The notes beneath the pieces are model-generated. The model was not told the DNA's origin. It was given only the letters and a program-made list of their open reading frames with translations, and ran no database searches. Shown here piece after piece: positions 7,171 through 9,724 of a stretch of 9,724 nt of DNA. The position numbers and the translations under genes were made by a program. How positions within the stretch are numbered: the first letter of the stretch is position 1; each line of letters starts with the position of its first letter. The DNA is from Gammaproteobacteria bacterium (GTDB lineage: Bacteria; Pseudomonadota; Gammaproteobacteria; Steroidobacterales; Steroidobacteraceae), in the NCBI GenBank assembly GCA_005877965.1, contig VBNP01000075.1, forward strand, positions 1 to 9,724. Reading direction: 5' to 3'.

Positions 7171-7185
7171 TTAGACTCGGTCTAA
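7171..7185. promoter_or_regulatory. Palindromic operator candidate upstream of rubrerythrin
   Basis: TTAGACTCGGTCTAA has perfect 6-bp arms (TTAGAC/GTCTAA) around TCG. It lies 11 nt upstream of the rubrerythrin ATG, just downstream of the predicted transcription start, where a bound repressor would block initiation. Its 15-bp length, 7-1-7 layout and outer TTA/TAA agree with PerR boxes (TTATAATnATTATAA), and it also recalls the Irr motif TTAGAA-n3-TTCTAA. No regulator gene is in the window, so the ligand is unproven. Confidence 0.5.
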
Positions 7186-7197
7186 CCCAGGCGTGCG

Positions 7198-7227
7198 ACT
7201 CTATCGCCGCACCGCGATTCGCGTCAA
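7198..7227 (-). promoter_or_regulatory. Predicted promoter of the rubrerythrin cluster
   Basis: On the minus strand TTGACG (7222-7227, 5 of 6 with the -35 consensus) is followed after 18 nt by TAGAGT (7198-7203, 4 of 6). A start near 7191 would place the palindrome 7171-7185 at about +6 to +20. Confidence 0.45.
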
Positions 7228-7239
7228 CCCCGCGTTGAC
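7223..7239. repeat. Inverted repeat carrying both divergent -35 elements
   Basis: GTCAAC (7223-7228) and GTTGAC (7234-7239) are perfect 6-bp arms around CCCGC. Each arm supplies most of a -35 hexamer for one of the two diverging promoters. It may be only the by-product of two back-to-back -35 boxes, or a shared regulator site. Confidence 0.5.
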
Positions 7240-7262
7240 CCTCGCACCGTGTGCTGTGTAAC
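7235..7262 (+). promoter_or_regulatory. Predicted promoter of xseB-dxs
   Basis: On the plus strand TTGACC (7235-7240, 5 of 6 with the -35 consensus) is followed after 16 nt by TGTAAC (7257-7262, 4 of 6). Transcription would start near 7270, about 43 nt before the xseB TTG at 7313. Its -35 is the mirror image of the -35 of the divergent rubrerythrin promoter. Confidence 0.45.
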
Positions 7263-7312
7263 GTTGCGCGCCCTTGGCTTACCTCCCGCCAAGCTTCCAG
7301 GAGCGACGCGAT

Positions 7313-7588
7313 TTGACGCGCAACACCCAGGGCCCCGACTTCGAACAGGCGCTTGCGGAGCTCGAGGGTCTGGTCGAGCGTCTCGAGCGCGGCGATCTGC
7401 CGCTCGATGAGGCGCTGAAGATCTTCGAGCGCGGCGTCGCGCTCACGCGCCACTGCCAGGCATCGCTCCAGGCCGCGCAGCAGAAGGTCGAGATCCTCCT
7501 CAAGCGCAGTGGCCAGGCCGGCGCCGGGATCGAGCCGTTCGAGGAGGCGGGGGACGAGGCTGCGGGCGCGGCTCCAGACCCGCAGTAA
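7313..7588 (+). CDS. xseB: Exodeoxyribonuclease VII small subunit (XseB)
   Basis: XseB is the small subunit that assembles in several copies on XseA to form exonuclease VII, which degrades single-stranded DNA from both ends. The 91-residue product has the family core: DFEQALAELEGLVERLERGD (9-28), then LPLDEALKIFERGVALTRHC (29-48), then LQAAQQKVEILL (52-63). The acidic, Ala-rich tail (about 70-91) is variable in the family; E. coli XseB has 80 residues. No ATG is available. The TTG at 7313 is chosen because AGGAG (7298-7302) sits 10 nt upstream and it gives near-family length; another TTG at 7274 would add 13 residues without a Shine-Dalgarno. xseA is not in the window. The stop is 23 nt before the dxs start, so the two are probably cotranscribed. 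Confidence 0.93.
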   Translation: MTRNTQGPDFEQALAELEGLVERLERGDLPLDEALKIFERGVALTRHCQASLQAAQQKVEILLKRSGQAGAGIEPFEEAGDEAAGAAPDPQ

Positions 7589-7611
7589 TGGACGTGTACA
7601 CTGAGGCGCCG

Positions 7612-9516
7612 ATGAGCTCACCGCCCGACAACTACCCGCTGCTGTGCGCGATCGAGTCGCCGGCGGATCTGCGGCGCCTGCCGGTGGGCAAGCTCCCGGC
7701 GCTGGCCGCCGAGCTGCGCGAGTTCCTGATCCACAGCGTGAGCACCCGCGGCGGTCACTTTGCCGCAGGTCTGGGCACGGTCGAGCTCACCATCGCCCTG
7801 CACTACGTGTTCGACACGCCGCGCGACCGTCTGGTGTGGGATGTCGGCCATCAGGCCTACCCGCACAAGGTGCTGACCGGGCGGCGCGATCGGCTGCACA
7901 CCATCAAGCAGGACGGGGGCCTGGCGCCCTTTCCGGCGCGCCACGAGAGCGAGTACGACACCTTCGGAGTCGGACACGCGAGCACCTCGATCAGCGCGGC
8001 ATTGGGCATGGCGGTGGCGGCGGCGCGCGCCGGGGAGGAGCGGCGCGTGGTGGCGGTGATCGGCGATGGCGCCATGACGGCGGGCCTGGCGTTCGAGGCG
8101 CTCAACCACGCCGGCTCCCTGCCCGCGGACCTGCTCGTGATCCTCAACGATAACGACATGTCGATCTCGGAGAACGTCGGCGCCCTTTCCAACTACTTCG
8201 CGCGCGCACTCTCGGGCCGCGTGTACGCGCACCTGCGCGAGGGCGGCAAGAAGGTGCTGCGGCAGATGCCCACCGTGTGGGAGCTCGCGCGCCGCTCGGA
8301 AGAGCACCTGAAGGGCATGGTGCTGCCCGGCACGTTGTTCGAGGAGATGGGATTCAACTACATCGGGCCCATGGACGGTCACGACGTCAAGGCGCTGGTC
8401 AGCACGTTGAGCAACATCCGTAAGCTGCGCGGACCGCAGTTCCTGCACGTCGTGACGCGCAAGGGCAAGGGCTACGCCCCCGCCGAGGCCGACCCGATCA
8501 AGTGGCATGGGCCGGGGCCGTTCGATCCCGCGAGCGGCACGATCTTCAAGGAGAAGAGCACCGGTCCGACTTACTCGCAGGTCTTCGGCCAATGGCTGTG
8601 CGACATGGCGGAGCGCGATCCGCGCATCATTGCCGTCACGCCGGCGATGCGCGAGGGCTCCGGCCTGGTCGAGTTCTCCAAACGCTTCCCCGATCGCTAT
8701 TTCGACGTCGCAATCGCCGAGCAGCATGCGGTGACCTTCGCCGCGGGGATGGCGGCGGAGGGCCTGAGGCCGGTGGTCGCGATCTACTCGACGTTCCTGC
8801 AGCGCGCCTACGATCAGCTCATTCACGACGTGGCGCTGCAGAACCTGCCGGTGATGTTTGCGGTGGACCGCGCCGGCCTGGTCGGCGGTGACGGCGCGAC
8901 CCACCAGGGCAGCTACGATCTCAGCTACCTGCGCTGCATTCCCAACACGGTGATCATGGCGCCGGCGGACGAGAACGAGTGCCGGCAGATGCTGTACACC
9001 GCGTGCACCCTCAACGGCCCGGCCATCGTGCGCTATCCGCGCGGCGCAGGTCCCGGAGCCGCGGTGAGCGCGGAGCTGAGCGCGCTGCCGATCGGCAAGG
9101 CGCAGCTGCGGCGCGAGGGCAAGAGCGGGCTGGCGCTGCTGGCGTTCGGCGCACTGGTGACGCCGGCCCAGCCGATCGCGGAAGCGCTCGATGCCACGCT
9201 CGTCAACATGCGCTTCGTCAAGCCGCTCGACGCGCACCTGATCGTCACGCTCGCCGCACGGCATCGCGCGCTCGTCACCATCGAGGAGAACGCCACGCAC
9301 GGCGGCGCGGGCTCGGCGGTCGGGGAGCTGCTCGCCGCGGAAGGTCTGCAGGTTCCGCTGCTGCAGCTCGGCATTCCCGACCGATTCATCGAACACGGCA
9401 CGCGCGAGGGCTGCCTCGGGGCCGCGGGACTCGATGCGGCCGGCCTCAACGCGGGCATCGAGCGCTGGTGGGCGCTGCAGCCGCGGGAACGCCTGCGCTC
9501 CGCCTGCGGGGCGTGA
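7612..9516 (+). CDS. dxs: 1-deoxy-D-xylulose-5-phosphate synthase (DXS)
   Basis: DXS condenses pyruvate with glyceraldehyde 3-phosphate, using thiamine diphosphate and Mg2+. This is the first step of the MEP isoprenoid pathway and also supplies thiamine and pyridoxal synthesis. The 634 residues (E. coli 620) align closely with the E. coli enzyme. H49 lies in GGHFAAGLGTVE. The thiamine-diphosphate/Mg motif runs from GDGAMTAG (151) to NDNDMSIS (179-186). E370 in AIAEQHAVTFAAG is the cofactor-activating glutamate. R398 in FLQRAYDQ, D427 and H431 in GGDGATHQG, and RYPRG (474-478) line the active site. The C-terminal transketolase domain contains MRFVKPLD and EENATHGGAGSAV. The ATG at 7612 is chosen: GAGG lies 5 nt upstream and the N-terminus then matches E. 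coli residue for residue in length. An ATG at 7588, overlapping the xseB stop as TAATG, would add 8 residues and lacks a Shine-Dalgarno. Confidence 0.97.
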   Translation: MSSPPDNYPLLCAIESPADLRRLPVGKLPALAAELREFLIHSVSTRGGHFAAGLGTVELTIALHYVFDTPRDRLVWDVGHQAYPHKVLTGRRDRLHTIKQDGGLAPFPARHESEYDTFGVGHASTSISAALGMAVAAARAGEERRVVAVIGDGAMTAGLAFEALNHAGSLPADLLVILNDNDMSISENVGALSNYFARALSGRVYAHLREGGKKVLRQMPTVWELARRSEEHLKGMVLPGTLFEEMGFNYIGPMDGHDVKALVSTLSNIRKLRGPQFLHVVTRKGKGYAPAEADPIKWHGPGPFDPASGTIFKEKSTGPTYSQVFGQWLCDMAERDPRIIAVTPAMREGSGLVEFSKRFPDRYFDVAIAEQHAVTFAAGMAAEGLRPVVAIYSTFLQRAYDQLIHDVALQNLPVMFAVDRAGLVGGDGATHQGSYDLSYLRCIPNTVIMAPADENECRQMLYTACTLNGPAIVRYPRGAGPGAAVSAELSALPIGKAQLRREGKSGLALLAFGALVTPAQPIAEALDATLVNMRFVKPLDAHLIVTLAARHRALVTIEENATHGGAGSAVGELLAAEGLQVPLLQLGIPDRFIEHGTREGCLGAAGLDAAGLNAGIERWWALQPRERLRSACGA

Positions 9517-9550
9517 AGCCAGCGCCCGGCCCCGACCAACAGTGCCCGGC

Positions 9551-9565
9551 CGGCGCGGCGCGCCG
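9551..9565. repeat. Short GC hairpin after dxs
   Basis: CGGCGC (9551-9556) and GCGCCG (9560-9565) can form a 6-bp stem with a 3-nt loop, 35 nt after the dxs stop. No T-run follows, so it is at best a weak terminator. The rest of the 130-nt gap 9517-9646 is GC-rich, with a more AT-rich stretch at 9571-9583 and around 9605-9645 in which I find no convincing promoter. Confidence 0.25.
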
Positions 9566-9646
9566 TACCCAATAAGAGGTATTCCGCCGGCACGGCCGCG
9601 CGCCCAACAATCGAACTATCCGCACCTTTCCTGTAGGCTTTCGCTC

Positions 9647-9724
9647 ATGACTCCGCCACTCGCCACCGCCAAGCTCGCGCGCACCGCCCTCGCCGAGGTC
9701 GAGGACGTGCAGGCACGCCTCGAC
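9647..9724 (+). CDS. Possible GTP cyclohydrolase FolE2, N-terminal fragment (runs off right edge)
   Basis: The frame is open from an ATG at 9647 to the window edge, giving 26 residues that end AEVEDVQARLD. AGG (9635-9637) sits 9 nt upstream as a Shine-Dalgarno. The segment (E/P)DVQxxxD is the recalled N-terminal signature of FolE2, the zinc-independent type IB GTP cyclohydrolase of folate synthesis, where it is followed by TRxIxIxxVG. I also recall folE2 following dxs in some betaproteobacteria. The catalytic part lies outside the window, so this is a tentative identification; codon use matches dxs, so a real gene is likely. Confidence 0.5.
   Translation, partial: MTPPLATAKLARTALAEVEDVQARLD

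Noticed and set aside
7160..7621. N-terminal extension of rubrerythrin to an ATG at 7621.
   Set aside because: It would run antisense through the whole xseB gene and its promoter. The ATG at 7159 has a good Shine-Dalgarno and gives the family length.
7618..9396. A 592-codon minus-strand frame antisense to dxs.
   Set aside because: DXS explains the region; the antisense product is low-complexity Arg/His/Gln-rich sequence.
9571..9583. AATA-n5-TATT as a Zur or Fur operator before the folE2-like gene.
   Set aside because: Arms are only 4 bp and the core does not resemble either consensus.
1..9724. Insertion sequences, integrase sites, CRISPR repeats, tRNA or rRNA genes, toxin-antitoxin or phage-defence genes.
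   Set aside because: None seen on either strand. Gene content, spacing and base composition are uniform and typical of core chromosome.

Overview
The window reads as ordinary chromosome from a high-GC proteobacterium, most likely a gammaproteobacterium. ParE (630 aa), ParC (754 aa) and DXS (634 aa) have almost exactly the lengths of the Escherichia coli proteins and align with them along most of their length. No mobile element, CRISPR array, tRNA or rRNA is visible. The taxonomic statement is an inference from recalled protein families, not from a search.

Layout. The left three quarters is on the minus strand, read here from right to left. A three-gene cluster comes first: a rubrerythrin without a rubredoxin domain (6746-7159), a CCG-domain iron-sulfur protein of the GlpC/HdrD type (5397-6749, TTG start, 4-nt overlap) and a DUF3501 protein (4811-5395, 1-nt gap). 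After 77 nt comes parE (2841-4733), then parC 2 nt later (574-2838). After a further 122 nt, with a Fur-box-like palindrome lying on a good promoter, comes the first 150 codons of a probable outer-membrane porin (2-451), which runs off the left edge. On the plus strand, diverging from rubrerythrin, are xseB (7313-7588), dxs (7612-9516) and the first 26 codons of a gene that looks like folE2 (from 9647), which runs off the right edge.

How the genes fit together. parE and parC encode the two subunits of topoisomerase IV. xseB is the small subunit of exonuclease VII, and dxs makes the first intermediate of the MEP isoprenoid pathway. Here they are adjacent, without the ispA gene that often sits between them. 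The rubrerythrin/iron-sulfur/DUF3501 genes look like a translationally coupled unit for peroxide or iron stress. Its promoter carries a 15-bp palindrome with the 7-1-7 geometry of Fur-superfamily (PerR/Irr-like) operators. With the Fur-box-like site in front of the porin, iron or peroxide control is the theme of the regulatory DNA.

The least understood part is the rubrerythrin-CCG protein-DUF3501 module: the biochemical role of DUF3501 and the electron partner of this rubrerythrin cannot be read from sequence. I see no clearly unprecedented system. No gene-free stretch exceeds 300 bases. The largest gaps are 452-573, 7160-7312 and 9517-9646.
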